Assembly (NCBI RefSeq): GCF_012641365.1
Contig: NZ_JABAIM010000001.1
Coordinates: forward strand, 1-64,000
DNA: 64,000 nt
Reading direction: 5' to 3'
Source: Leeia aquatica
Lineage (GTDB): Bacteria > Pseudomonadota > Gammaproteobacteria > Burkholderiales > Leeiaceae
A program made the translations under genes and the position numbers. The notes beneath the pieces are model-generated. The model worked only from the letters and a program-made list of their open reading frames with translations. It searched no databases and was not told where the DNA came from. Position 1 is the first letter of the stretch, and each line of letters begins with the position of its first letter. This document shows positions 56,486 to 64,000 of this stretch, piece by piece.

Positions 56486-57406
56486 TTACAGCATGACGGG
56501 GGGATGCAGCAGCTTCTGCATCAGGTCGGGTTGATCAAGCCGCTTTAGCCACCACTGCAGGGCGTTGCCGCTATCGCTGGCTCGCCAGGCCAGATGGAAA
56601 GGGTGGGGTAAGCGTTGATCCACCACTTGCTTGTGGATCAAGCGACCTTCTCGCACATAAGGTTCAGCCAGCTCACGCGCCAGATAGCCACAGGCCAGAC
56701 CGCTGAGCTGGATCGTCAGTTTGGTCCGCATGTCGGGGACATGCAGGATTTCCTGACCACTGAGAATGCCGGATGAACGTGGCGGCAGGCTGCGTGAGGT
56801 ATCCGCGACGGCAACCGAGCGATGCCACAGGATGTCTTGTGGCTGCAGAGGCTCCGGCAATTCGGCCAGAGGATGATTGGGTGCGACACAGAACACAAAA
56901 TCCAGCGACCCGATGGTACGGGTGGAGAAACCGCCGCCCGCCGGAGCGTCACCCGGCGCGCCAACCACCAGATCCGAGCGTCGGGTCAGCAGCGAATCCC
57001 AGGTTCCCCCCAATACCTCATGAGTGATGCGGATACGGGTGCCGCTACCTTGTGCATAGAAATCCGCCAGTATGGGTAGCAGTGCCGTACTGGGGAAGAT
57101 GGTGTCCATGGCAATGGACAGCTCGGTCTCCCAACCTGTGGCTACCCGCTTGACCCGGCTTTCCAGCTCACCTGCCGCACGCAGCAGGTGGCGGCCTTCT
57201 CGTAGTAATTCCTGCCCGGCCGGTGTGAGCCGTGCGCGATGCCCGCTGCGGTCAAACAGCTTGACATCCATATCCTGCTCAAGCTTCTGCACGATATAGG
57301 TAATCGCAGACGGCACGCGGTGCAGCACTTCAGCCGCGGCAGCAAAGCTGCCCTGGCGATCGATGGTATCCAGAACGGTGAGGGCATCCAGACTCAGGCG
57401 CAGCAT
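56486..57406 (-). CDS. LysR-family transcription regulator
   Basis: The 306-residue protein has an N-terminal LysR winged helix (ALTVLDTIDRQGSFAAAAEVLHRVPSAITYIV-type, residues ~8-40) and a C-terminal effector-binding domain. AGGAAGG precedes the ATG. It lies 90 bp upstream of the BMP gene in the same direction; nearest-neighbour control of purine uptake is plausible but unproven. Confidence 0.9.
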   Translation of the reverse strand: MLRLSLDALTVLDTIDRQGSFAAAAEVLHRVPSAITYIVQKLEQDMDVKLFDRSGHRARLTPAGQELLREGRHLLRAAGELESRVKRVATGWETELSIAMDTIFPSTALLPILADFYAQGSGTRIRITHEVLGGTWDSLLTRRSDLVVGAPGDAPAGGGFSTRTIGSLDFVFCVAPNHPLAELPEPLQPQDILWHRSVAVADTSRSLPPRSSGILSGQEILHVPDMRTKLTIQLSGLACGYLARELAEPYVREGRLIHKQVVDQRLPHPFHLAWRASDSGNALQWWLKRLDQPDLMQKLLHPPVML

Positions 57407-57440
57407 CTACAGACCTTCCTGTGTCCTGAAGTGTGCAGGG

Positions 57441-58196
57441 TCAGGCCTTGCCTGAACATCCCGACAACACCTGTTTCAGGGCGGGCAGGTCCAGGATTTC
57501 GATTTCCTTGTTGTGGACCCGGATCAGCCCCTGTTCCTGGAAACGCGAGAAGCCGCGACTGATGGTTTCCAGCTTGAGCCCCAGATAGCTGCCAATTTCC
57601 TCACGCGTCATGCGCAGCACAAAGCTGCGGGAGGAGTAACCGCGTAAGGCAAAGCGTTGTGACAGGTTCAGCAGGAAAGCAGCCAGGCGTTCCTCGGCCT
57701 TCATATTACCCAGCAACATCATGACGCCATGGTCTCGTACGATTTCACGGGACAGCACCTTGTAGAAATTATTCTGCAAGGAGGGGATATGCCGGCTCAG
57801 TTCCTCCAGGTCGGCAAACGGAATCTCGCAGACCTCGGAGTCTTCCAGCGCAATCGCACCGCAGCTGTGTGTCTCGGTGCTGATGGCGTCCAGCCCCAGC
57901 AATTCGCCTGCCATCTGGAAACCGGTGACTTGCTCGCGGCCATCTTCTGACAGCACGCTCATCTTGAAGAAACCCAGTCGCACCGCAAACAGGGAGCGCA
58001 TGGCATCACCAGCCCGATACAGCGGCTCGCCCTTTTTGACTTTGACGCGCTGGGTGATGACGGTTTCCAGCTGGTTCATTTCATCACTGTTCAGGCCCAG
58101 CGGCAAACACAGCTCGCGCAGGCTACAACTGGAGCACGCTACCTTGAGGTGCTTGAGGGAAACTTCCTGAATAGGGATGGTGGAGGTATGGTTCAT
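57441..58196 (-). CDS. fnr: FNR-type oxygen-sensing regulator
   Basis: The 251-residue product carries the FNR cysteines C21, C24 and C30 (CSSCSLRELC) and C123 (EVCEIPF), enough for a [4Fe-4S] cluster, plus an extra C112. A cNMP-like domain and the DNA-binding helix (MTREEIGSYLGLKLETISRGFSRF) follow. It activates anaerobic respiration genes. An FNR-box-like site lies 17 bp upstream of its ATG, which suggests autorepression, and the gene is divergent from a HemN-like gene. Confidence 0.93.
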   Translation of the reverse strand: MNHTSTIPIQEVSLKHLKVACSSCSLRELCLPLGLNSDEMNQLETVITQRVKVKKGEPLYRAGDAMRSLFAVRLGFFKMSVLSEDGREQVTGFQMAGELLGLDAISTETHSCGAIALEDSEVCEIPFADLEELSRHIPSLQNNFYKVLSREIVRDHGVMMLLGNMKAEERLAAFLLNLSQRFALRGYSSRSFVLRMTREEIGSYLGLKLETISRGFSRFQEQGLIRVHNKEIEILDLPALKQVLSGCSGKA

Positions 58197-58212
58197 GCCA
58201 AATCGGTAGGTG

Positions 58213-58226
58213 TTGATACAGGTCAA
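58213..58226. promoter_or_regulatory. FNR-box-like site
   Basis: TTGATACAGGTCAA differs from the consensus TTGAT-N4-ATCAA at one base. It lies between divergently oriented fnr and the HemN-like gene, so it could control both. Confidence 0.6.
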
Positions 58227-58243
58227 CCACGAACGGGCGGTGG

Positions 58244-59539
58244 ATGGGCATAGTGGCAAAAACTGCTCACAACCCCGACCCAACCATGCCCGTCCTCTCG
58301 CTTGGTCAACATCATAGCCTGAATGCGGATTTTCCGACAGTGGCCGTCCCACGTGGCTGGGGACAAATGTTGTCTTTCAACATGGACGACATCGCCGCCT
58401 TCCCCGCACTTCGCCAGATTCGACAACCCCGGCTGAATGACGCAGCCGTCGGGCGAGCCTGGTCGCGCCCGGCGATCGGCCGTCTGCCGCCCGCGCTGTG
58501 CATGACGGAGTGCTGGCCGCGTAAGCCGGCGGCAGTTCAGCCTGTACAAGAGGCCATTACGCTGGAGTGGCAGCAGTGGTGCGCCTTGCTGGGCAAGCGT
58601 CAACCGACCCAGATGCAGCTGCATGTGTCAGCGCATCCACAGGTTTTTGCGCTGGCGCTGGCCGACTGGCTGCAGCGGCGTGACTCCGTGTCTCCAAGTA
58701 TGCCTTGTGGCATCGTACTGTATCTGGGGCAGGCGGATGTGCCGGATTGCTCAGGCGTGCCTGGCGCAGACGTGATGCTGCGCAGCATGGCGGGGGGCGA
58801 GCCCGGTTTCCATGCCTCATGCCTCACCGTACTGCCCGCTGTGTTGCAACAGGCTGGCGGCAGGGTCGGTGTGGAACTGTGGCTGGGACAGCTCATGGAT
58901 GCGGAGGCCATGGCGCAGGTGCATGCCTTGTTGCTCATGCAGCCCGCCCGGCTTTGCTTGCGGGGTGTGGTGGCGGCAGCCGTATCCGCCAGCCAGCTAT
59001 TGCAACAAAAAGAACAGCTGTATCAGGTGCTGCAATGGCTGGATGAGCTGGGTTATGGCCATCTGGCGGGCGGCTGGTTTACCCGAGCAGATGACCCATG
59101 GCGGCATGCGCAGCGCCTCGGGCGCTTGATGTTGACCGGGGAGGGCGATCTGATCGCGGAGGATGGCGAGTGGATCGGGCTGGGACCCGGGGCCAGTACC
59201 TTGCTGGGTGCGGTCCAAGGCTGGAACAGCCCTGAGGCTGCCTACCTCAAACAGCTGCAGCAGGGCAAGCGCCCGTTGGCAGCGGCGCGCAAGCTGTCGC
59301 TGGATATCCTGATGCGGCGTGCGATGGCGCAGCAACTGCTCTGTCTGGGCTATCTGGACTTCATGACGTTTGAGCTGACCTATATGGTGCAGTTCGAGCA
59401 ATACTTTGCGACCGAGCTGAAGCAGCTGCAAGGCTGGATCAAGGCGGGCTATCTGCTGCAGCGGCATCGCACCCTGTGGCTGACTGAGAGCGGACGGCTA
59501 CTGGCGGATCAGTTTGCCCGCTATTTCCTGCATGCCTGA
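58244..59539 (+). CDS. HemN-like protein without radical-SAM cysteines
   Basis: The C-terminal ~200 of 431 residues follow oxygen-independent coproporphyrinogen oxidase HemN: LYQVLQWLDELGYGHLAGGWF, then GEWIGLGPGASTLLGAVQGW, RRAMAQQLLCLGYLDF and a final WLTESGRLLADQFARYF. The N-terminal half has no CxxxCxxC radical-SAM motif, so it cannot do the HemN reaction as known. It may be a degenerate paralogue or a regulatory or scaffold relative. The start is uncertain: ATG 58244, 58286 or 58367. It faces fnr across an FNR-box-like site. Confidence 0.65.
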   Translation: MGIVAKTAHNPDPTMPVLSLGQHHSLNADFPTVAVPRGWGQMLSFNMDDIAAFPALRQIRQPRLNDAAVGRAWSRPAIGRLPPALCMTECWPRKPAAVQPVQEAITLEWQQWCALLGKRQPTQMQLHVSAHPQVFALALADWLQRRDSVSPSMPCGIVLYLGQADVPDCSGVPGADVMLRSMAGGEPGFHASCLTVLPAVLQQAGGRVGVELWLGQLMDAEAMAQVHALLLMQPARLCLRGVVAAAVSASQLLQQKEQLYQVLQWLDELGYGHLAGGWFTRADDPWRHAQRLGRLMLTGEGDLIAEDGEWIGLGPGASTLLGAVQGWNSPEAAYLKQLQQGKRPLAAARKLSLDILMRRAMAQQLLCLGYLDFMTFELTYMVQFEQYFATELKQLQGWIKAGYLLQRHRTLWLTESGRLLADQFARYFLHA

Positions 59540-59576
59540 TACCGTGGGCGATGGCTCCAGCATGGAGACGCTTCGC

Positions 59577-60938
59577 TTAGTATGTTGCCGATCCTTTCAG
59601 CCGCCATGCCAGCAAGGGCGGGGTGACCAGTGTGCTGAGCACCACCACTAATACAATCACCGAGTAGAGTTCATCGTTCAAGGCGCCGATACTCTTACCC
59701 ATCTGGGCAAAAATCAAGCCGACCTCCCCGCGTGGCACCATACCCCAACCCACCAGCCAGCGGTCGCTTTTGCCAGCAGCGAGCCCGGCGCACAGTTTGC
59801 CGACAATGGCGACCAGCAGGATCAGCGCCGTGAGCAGCAGGGTATGCGGCTGGCTGAACACATCCAGCTTGACCTGCATGCCGGTGACCACAAAGAAGAT
59901 CGGGGTCAACAGATAACCAATGGGCTCCATCAGCCGCATCGGGCGATGTTCAGCATGCTGATTCAGGATATGGTCGACCTCCTGTTCCAACGCAGCGCCA
60001 TGATTCAGCACCACCTTGTGCACTTCATGGCGGATCATTTCGGCTTCAAAGCGGGACAGGTAGCTGGCGTCCAGAATCAATCCGGCGGCAAAAGCGCCCA
60101 CAATGGGCGCGAGGCCTGCTGCAGCGGATAGCCAGGCGAAGCCAAGGCAGAAGCTGATCAACAAAGTGAACTGCATGGCCGGCCCACTGTGGATGGACGC
60201 CATGAAGCGGCTGATCAGTGGCGTCAGCCAGCGCCCCAGTACGACTGCTGCAATCAAAAACAGCAGCGCCACCGCGCTGACCCGCGCAATCTCCAGCGCG
60301 TCCACGCTGCCGGGTTTCGCCAGCCCGGCGACCACAGCCAGAATCACCAGACCCATCACATCATCAATGACGGCAGCCCCCAGCACGATACGGGCTTCTT
60401 GCGTATGCAGTGCCTGCGCATCACGGAACACACGGCCGGTAATGCCCACCGATGTGGCCGTCAGTGCGGCGCCCAGAAACAGGTGTGCCATTAATCCGGC
60501 TTGGGGGAGTAGCCACGGGCCGATCAGCAGCGTGCCCAGTGCAAACGGCACGACGACACCCACCGTGGCCACAGCAAAAGCGCGCCCACCGACTTGTTTC
60601 ATGGACTGCAGATTGGATTCCAGCCCGATCTGGAACAGCAGGATGACTACACCCAGCTCGGCCAGAAAACGGATGACGGGGTCTGTGTGAACCTGATCCA
60701 GCCCCGGCAGGCCTGCCAGTGCGAGATTGCCGAGCGCGACGCCAGCCAGCAACTCGCCCAGCACAGCGGGCTGACCTATGCGCTCGATCAGGCTGGAGAA
60801 GCGCGCCAGCAACAGGATCAGCATCACCCACAGCAAGGTCTGGGTGCTGGCAGCATTGCTGCTGGCCCAGCTTGGCAAGGCCAGCAGCAGCAAGGCTAGC
60901 GGTAACATCAGGCGAGGAGTGCGCATGAAAGGGTCCAT
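59577..60938 (-). CDS. CPA2-family cation/proton antiporter (Kef-like)
   Basis: The 453-residue protein has a signal-like first segment and about 12 membrane helices. Conserved parts include IGQPAVLGELLAGVALGN, VIRFLAELGVVILLFQIGLESN, FLGAALTATSVGITGRV and GAAVIDDVMGLVILAVV, with the acidic ion-binding pair DD. No TrkA-N domain is present at the C-terminus. It should exchange K+ or Na+ for protons. The start is uncertain (60938 or 60926). Confidence 0.88.
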   Translation of the reverse strand: MDPFMRTPRLMLPLALLLLALPSWASSNAASTQTLLWVMLILLLARFSSLIERIGQPAVLGELLAGVALGNLALAGLPGLDQVHTDPVIRFLAELGVVILLFQIGLESNLQSMKQVGGRAFAVATVGVVVPFALGTLLIGPWLLPQAGLMAHLFLGAALTATSVGITGRVFRDAQALHTQEARIVLGAAVIDDVMGLVILAVVAGLAKPGSVDALEIARVSAVALLFLIAAVVLGRWLTPLISRFMASIHSGPAMQFTLLISFCLGFAWLSAAAGLAPIVGAFAAGLILDASYLSRFEAEMIRHEVHKVVLNHGAALEQEVDHILNQHAEHRPMRLMEPIGYLLTPIFFVVTGMQVKLDVFSQPHTLLLTALILLVAIVGKLCAGLAAGKSDRWLVGWGMVPRGEVGLIFAQMGKSIGALNDELYSVIVLVVVLSTLVTPPLLAWRLKGSATY

Positions 60939-61060
60939 TGGCAGGGTGTTGGCATGGTAGCCAGCGGCAGGGATGGGCAGCAATACGGGTTAGCAGATGC
61001 GGACGACTGACACAAAACCATGTTATGATTCAGGGTTTTGAAAATTCGGCAGAAAAGCCC

Positions 61061-62872
61061 ATGACACGCGCCTTACGCAATATCGCCATCATTGCCCACG
61101 TTGACCACGGTAAAACCACGCTGGTGGACCAACTGCTGCGCCAGAGCGGCACCTTCCGCGACAACCAGCAGGTTGATGAGCGGGTGATGGACAGCAACGA
61201 TCTGGAAAAGGAGCGTGGCATCACGATCCTGGCCAAGAATACCGCCATCGACTACGAAGGTACCCACATCAACATCGTGGATACCCCGGGTCACGCCGAC
61301 TTCGGTGGGGAAGTGGAGCGCGTGCTGGGCATGGTGGACGGTGTGCTGCTGCTGGTGGACGCGGTGGAAGGCCCGATGCCGCAAACCCGTTTCGTGACCA
61401 AGAAGGCGCTGGCGCTGGGCTTGCGCCCGATCGTGGTGATCAACAAGGTTGATCGTCCGGGTGCCCGTCCGGACTGGGTGGTGAACCAGACTTTCGACCT
61501 GTTCGACAAGCTGGGTGCCTCTGACGAGCAGCTGGATTTCCCGATTGTGTACGCGTCCGGCCTGAATGGCTTTGCCAAGATGGAGCTGGTCCAGGAATCG
61601 TCGGACATGCGTCCGCTGTTCGACACCGTGCTCAAGCACGTACCGGCACCGAGTGGCGATCCGGAAGCCCCGTTGCAGCTGCAGCTGGCGGCGCTGGATT
61701 ACTCCAGCTATACCGGGCGTCTGGGGGTGGGTCGTATCCTGAATGGCCGCATCAAGCCGGGTCAGGCTGTGGTGGTGATGAACCACGAAGACCAGGTGGC
61801 CCAAGGCCGCATCAACCAGGTACTGGGCTTCAAGGGTCTGGACCGGGTGCCGGTGGACGAGGCTGAAGCCGGTGACATCGTGATCATCTCGGGTGTGGAA
61901 GACATCGGTATCGGTGTCACCATTGCCGACAAGGACAATCCGGTTGGCTTGCCGATGCTGACGGTGGATGAGCCGACGCTGACCATGGACTTCATGGTCA
62001 ACACCTCGCCGCTGGCCGGTACCGAAGGCAAGTTTGTGACCAGCCGCCAGATTCGTGATCGTCTGACCAAAGAGCTGCTGACCAATGTGGCGCTGCGGGT
62101 GGAAGATACCGGTGATGCGGATGTGTTCCGTGTGTCTGGCCGTGGCGAACTGCACCTGACCATTCTGCTGGAAAACATGCGCCGTGAAGGCTTTGAAATG
62201 GCCGTAGCCAAGCCGCGCGTGGTGTACAAGGATGTCAACGGCGAGAAGTGTGAGCCGTACGAGAACCTGACCATCGACCTGGAAGACGAATGCCAGGGCG
62301 CAGTGATGGAAGAAATTGGCCGCCGCCGTGGTGAGCTGACCAATATGGAATCGGATGGTCAAGGCCGCACCCGTCTGGAATATCACATTCCGGCGCGTGG
62401 CCTGATCGGCTTCCAGTCTGACTTCATGACCATGACCCGTGGTACCGGTCTGATGAGCCATGTGTTTGATGACTATGCACCGGTCAAGGCCGATCTGCCG
62501 GGCCGTCACAATGGCGTGCTGATCTCGCAGGAGCAAGGTGAAGCTGTAGCCTACGCCCTGTGGAACCTGGAAGACCGTGGCCGCATGTTTGTCAGCCCGG
62601 GCGACAAGCTGTACGAAGGCATGATCATCGGCATCCATAGCCGTGACAATGACCTGGTGGTGAACCCGATCAAGGGCAAGAAGCTGACCAACGTGCGGGC
62701 CTCCGGTACCGACGAAGCGGTGCGCCTGACCCCGCCGATCAAGCTGACGCTGGAATCGGCGGTGGAGTTCATTGACGATGATGAACTGGTGGAAATCACA
62801 CCGAAGACCATCCGTATCCGCAAGCGCCACCTGTCGGAGAACGACCGAAAGCGTGCACAGCGCGGCCTGTAA
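61061..62872 (+). CDS. typA: Ribosome-associated GTPase BipA/TypA
   Basis: The 603-residue GTPase helps 50S assembly and stress adaptation. G1 is AHVDHGKT (12-19), G2 lies in RGITI, G3 is DTPGHADF and G4 is [11 protein letters not shown]. The domains run in EF-G order, with the BipA-specific C-terminal domain ending [15 protein letters not shown]. The ATG at 61061 is chosen over the upstream 61025. Confidence 0.96.
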   Translation: MTRALRNIAIIAHVDHGKTTLVDQLLRQSGTFRDNQQVDERVMDSNDLEKERGITILAKNTAIDYEGTHINIVDTPGHADFGGEVERVLGMVDGVLLLVDAVEGPMPQTRFVTKKALALGLRPIVVINKVDRPGARPDWVVNQTFDLFDKLGASDEQLDFPIVYASGLNGFAKMELVQESSDMRPLFDTVLKHVPAPSGDPEAPLQLQLAALDYSSYTGRLGVGRILNGRIKPGQAVVVMNHEDQVAQGRINQVLGFKGLDRVPVDEAEAGDIVIISGVEDIGIGVTIADKDNPVGLPMLTVDEPTLTMDFMVNTSPLAGTEGKFVTSRQIRDRLTKELLTNVALRVEDTGDADVFRVSGRGELHLTILLENMRREGFEMAVAKPRVVYKDVNGEKCEPYENLTIDLEDECQGAVMEEIGRRRGELTNMESDGQGRTRLEYHIPARGLIGFQSDFMTMTRGTGLMSHVFDDYAPVKADLPGRHNGVLISQEQGEAVAYALWNLEDRGRMFVSPGDKLYEGMIIGIHSRDNDLVVNPIKGKKLTNVRASGTDEAVRLTPPIKLTLESAVEFIDDDELVEITPKTIRIRKRHLSENDRKRAQRGL

Positions 62873-62889
62873 GGGCTTGCTGCCCGGCT

Positions 62890-62919
62890 GAAAACAGCGC
62901 GCACCGGCGCGCTGTTTTC
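62890..62919 (+). terminator. Terminator after typA
   Basis: GAAAACAGCGCGC-ACCG-GCGCGCTGTTTTC is a perfect 13-bp stem with T4 inside the 3' arm. It begins 17 bases after the typA stop. Confidence 0.85.
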
Positions 62920-62944
62920 ATTTGAACGACCGTAGGTGACTTGT

Positions 62945-63595
62945 ATGTTGCAATATATTCTGCTGTGTCTGACCTCGCTGCTGACCATGATCAACCCGCT
63001 GGCGGTGATGGCGGTCTATAGCGGTATTACGGCAGACCTGGACCGTCGCCACGCCCGGCGCATTGCGCTGCGTGCCTGCCTGATAGCTTCAGCCATCCTG
63101 GTGGCTTTTGCGCTCACTGGCGAGTTGATCTTTGATTTCTTTGCCATCTCGGTGCACAGCCTACGGGTGGTGGGGGGTGTGTTGTTCTTCATCATGGGCT
63201 ATGAGATGGTGCAGGCGCGCCTGGCCAGCATGCCACATGTGCCGCGCAAAGAAGCTGGCCCCTCGCTGGATGGGGCGTCCAAGGATGTGGCGCTGACGCC
63301 AATCGCCATGCCGATGATCAGCGGGCCCGGCACCATTGCGACCGTCATCATCCTGATGCATCAGGGTACTAACCTGACGCAGAAGAGCCTGCTGGTGGCG
63401 ACCGTGCTGTTCAGCTGCCTGCTGACCTTTTTGCTGCTACTGGGCGCGCAGCCGATCATGCGTCGCTTGGGTGAGCAGGGCAACAAGATGCTGACCCGCA
63501 TCATGGGTCTGATCGTCATGGTGATCGCGGTGGAGTTTTTCTTCAGCGGGCTGACGCCGATTGTGCGTGAAATGCTGCAGCTGCCATTGAAATAA
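62945..63595 (+). CDS. MarC-family inner-membrane protein
   Basis: The 216-residue protein has six hydrophobic helices and MarC features: LTMINPLAVMAVYSGIT near the start, then ALTPIAMPMISGPGTIATVIILM and NKMLTRIMGLIVMVIAVEFFF. The transport role is unsettled. The ATG at 62945 has TAGGTGA upstream. Confidence 0.88.
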   Translation: MLQYILLCLTSLLTMINPLAVMAVYSGITADLDRRHARRIALRACLIASAILVAFALTGELIFDFFAISVHSLRVVGGVLFFIMGYEMVQARLASMPHVPRKEAGPSLDGASKDVALTPIAMPMISGPGTIATVIILMHQGTNLTQKSLLVATVLFSCLLTFLLLLGAQPIMRRLGEQGNKMLTRIMGLIVMVIAVEFFFSGLTPIVREMLQLPLK

Positions 63596-63615
63596 AAAGT
63601 GAACAGGAGCGAGAC

Positions 63616-63966
63616 ATGAGTGAAATTGAGCGAATTGGGGTCACCCCGCGCTGGTCGGACGTGGTCATACATGGCGACACCATTTATCTGGTGGAAGTGG
63701 CTGACCAGACGCTGGAAGGAGACATTACCGCACAGACCCAGGAAGTGCTGGCGTCGATCGAGCGCCGGCTGCAGGCGGTGGGCAGTGGCAAGCATCGCTT
63801 GCTGCAAGTGCTGATCTACTTGCCTGATCTGGCTGACCTGCCCGCCATGAATGCACTGTGGGATGCCTGGTTGCCTGCGGGTGCGGCGCCTTCGCGCGCC
63901 TGTGTGCAGGCTGCCCTGGCGCACCCCTCATTGAAAGTGGAGATGGTGGTCACCGCCGCACGCTGA
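63616..63966 (+). CDS. RidA/YjgF-family protein
   Basis: The 116-residue protein has the Rid fold pattern: SDVVIHGDTIYLVEVA, DITAQTQEVLASIERRL, LLQVLIYLPDLADLPAMNALWDAW, then PSRACVQAALAHPSLKVEMVV. The Arg in PSRACVQA matches the conserved residue of imine deaminases. AGGAG precedes the ATG. The gene follows marC by 20 bases and may be cotranscribed with it. Confidence 0.88.
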   Translation: MSEIERIGVTPRWSDVVIHGDTIYLVEVADQTLEGDITAQTQEVLASIERRLQAVGSGKHRLLQVLIYLPDLADLPAMNALWDAWLPAGAAPSRACVQAALAHPSLKVEMVVTAAR

Positions 63967-64000
63967 GTGAATGGGCGGTGAGCCGGGCTTGGTCATACCA
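63967..64000. other. Sequence end, no feature
   Basis: Only 34 bases remain after the Rid gene stop. No start or site can be judged. Confidence 0.5.

Noticed and set aside
61073-62830. Reverse-strand frame of 585 codons
   Set aside because: Antisense of typA, a highly conserved gene.
1-64000. CRISPR array or tRNA genes
   Set aside because: No regularly spaced direct repeats and no cloverleaf sequence were noticed on reading; a dedicated tRNA and repeat search would be decisive.

Overview
The window is a chromosomal segment of a Gram-negative bacterium, most likely a betaproteobacterium of the Neisseriales/Chromobacteriaceae type. This is inferred from the mix of host genes (ttcA, DUF2325, FNR with a HemN relative, phoH, bipA/typA, marC) and from the high GC of the host genes. 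It falls into three parts. (1) Positions 1-656: the 3' end of a 5S rRNA gene, its terminator, a silent spacer, and the last 60 or so codons of a host gene. (2) Positions 657-38948: a complete 38.3-kb transposable prophage. (3) Positions 38949-64000: ordinary chromosome.

The prophage is a Mu relative of the BcepMu layout. The early operon (gp16-like regulator, transposase A, ATPase B, GemA, HU, Mor-type activator) runs leftward from about 9.2 kb to 0.8 kb. The late genes (lysis, packaging, head, P2-like contractile tail, fibre) run rightward from 12.8 to 38.8 kb. Both ends can be fixed to the base. They begin TG and end CA, are flanked by the 6-bp duplication GCAGGG, and each carries two copies of a 10-bp motif at the same offsets (bases 9-18 and 32-41). 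The element sits inside a GlpV-like glycerol ABC-transporter binding-protein gene. Removing the prophage and one copy of the duplication restores one continuous frame of about 569 codons.

Control signals are unusually readable. A near-consensus leftward promoter (TTGACA, 17 bp, AATAAT) has a perfect inverted-repeat operator between its -35 and -10, next to the divergent repressor gene. Upstream of the endolysin, protease and baseplate-W genes lie similar elements: an AT-rich interrupted palindrome, a gap of about 20 bp, then a six-base -10-like sequence forming the loop of a GC-rich inverted repeat. They correspond in position to Mu late promoters, and two of them predict mRNAs that start at the A of the ATG. 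Two almost identical perfect palindromes lie 76 bp apart in the gene upstream of transposase, read in different codon phases.

Cargo genes sit at module boundaries: a membrane protein that shares a Gly/Asn-rich motif with the repressor's tail, a lipoprotein, an AT-rich DUF4747 plus membrane-protein pair, a YodC-like protein, a membrane-anchored protein after the tail tube, a reverse-strand membrane protein before the tape measure, and a reverse-strand zinc-ribbon DUF4145 protein. The DUF4747 pair and the repressor/membrane-protein motif pair are the best candidates for undescribed systems, such as superinfection exclusion, abortive infection or lysogeny sensing.

The host region contains a second periplasmic binding protein, ttcA, a YdcH-like protein, an AraC regulator with a divergent EamA exporter, pssA, a DUF4139 protein, a GDPD/Na-Pi cotransporter pair, a Ycf46-type AAA ATPase, a ParA homologue, phoH, a 1-Cys peroxiredoxin, an iron-box-controlled DUF2325 gene, hpt, a BMP-family binding protein with a LysR regulator, fnr divergent from a HemN-like gene lacking radical-SAM cysteines, a CPA2 antiporter, typA, marC and a RidA-family gene.
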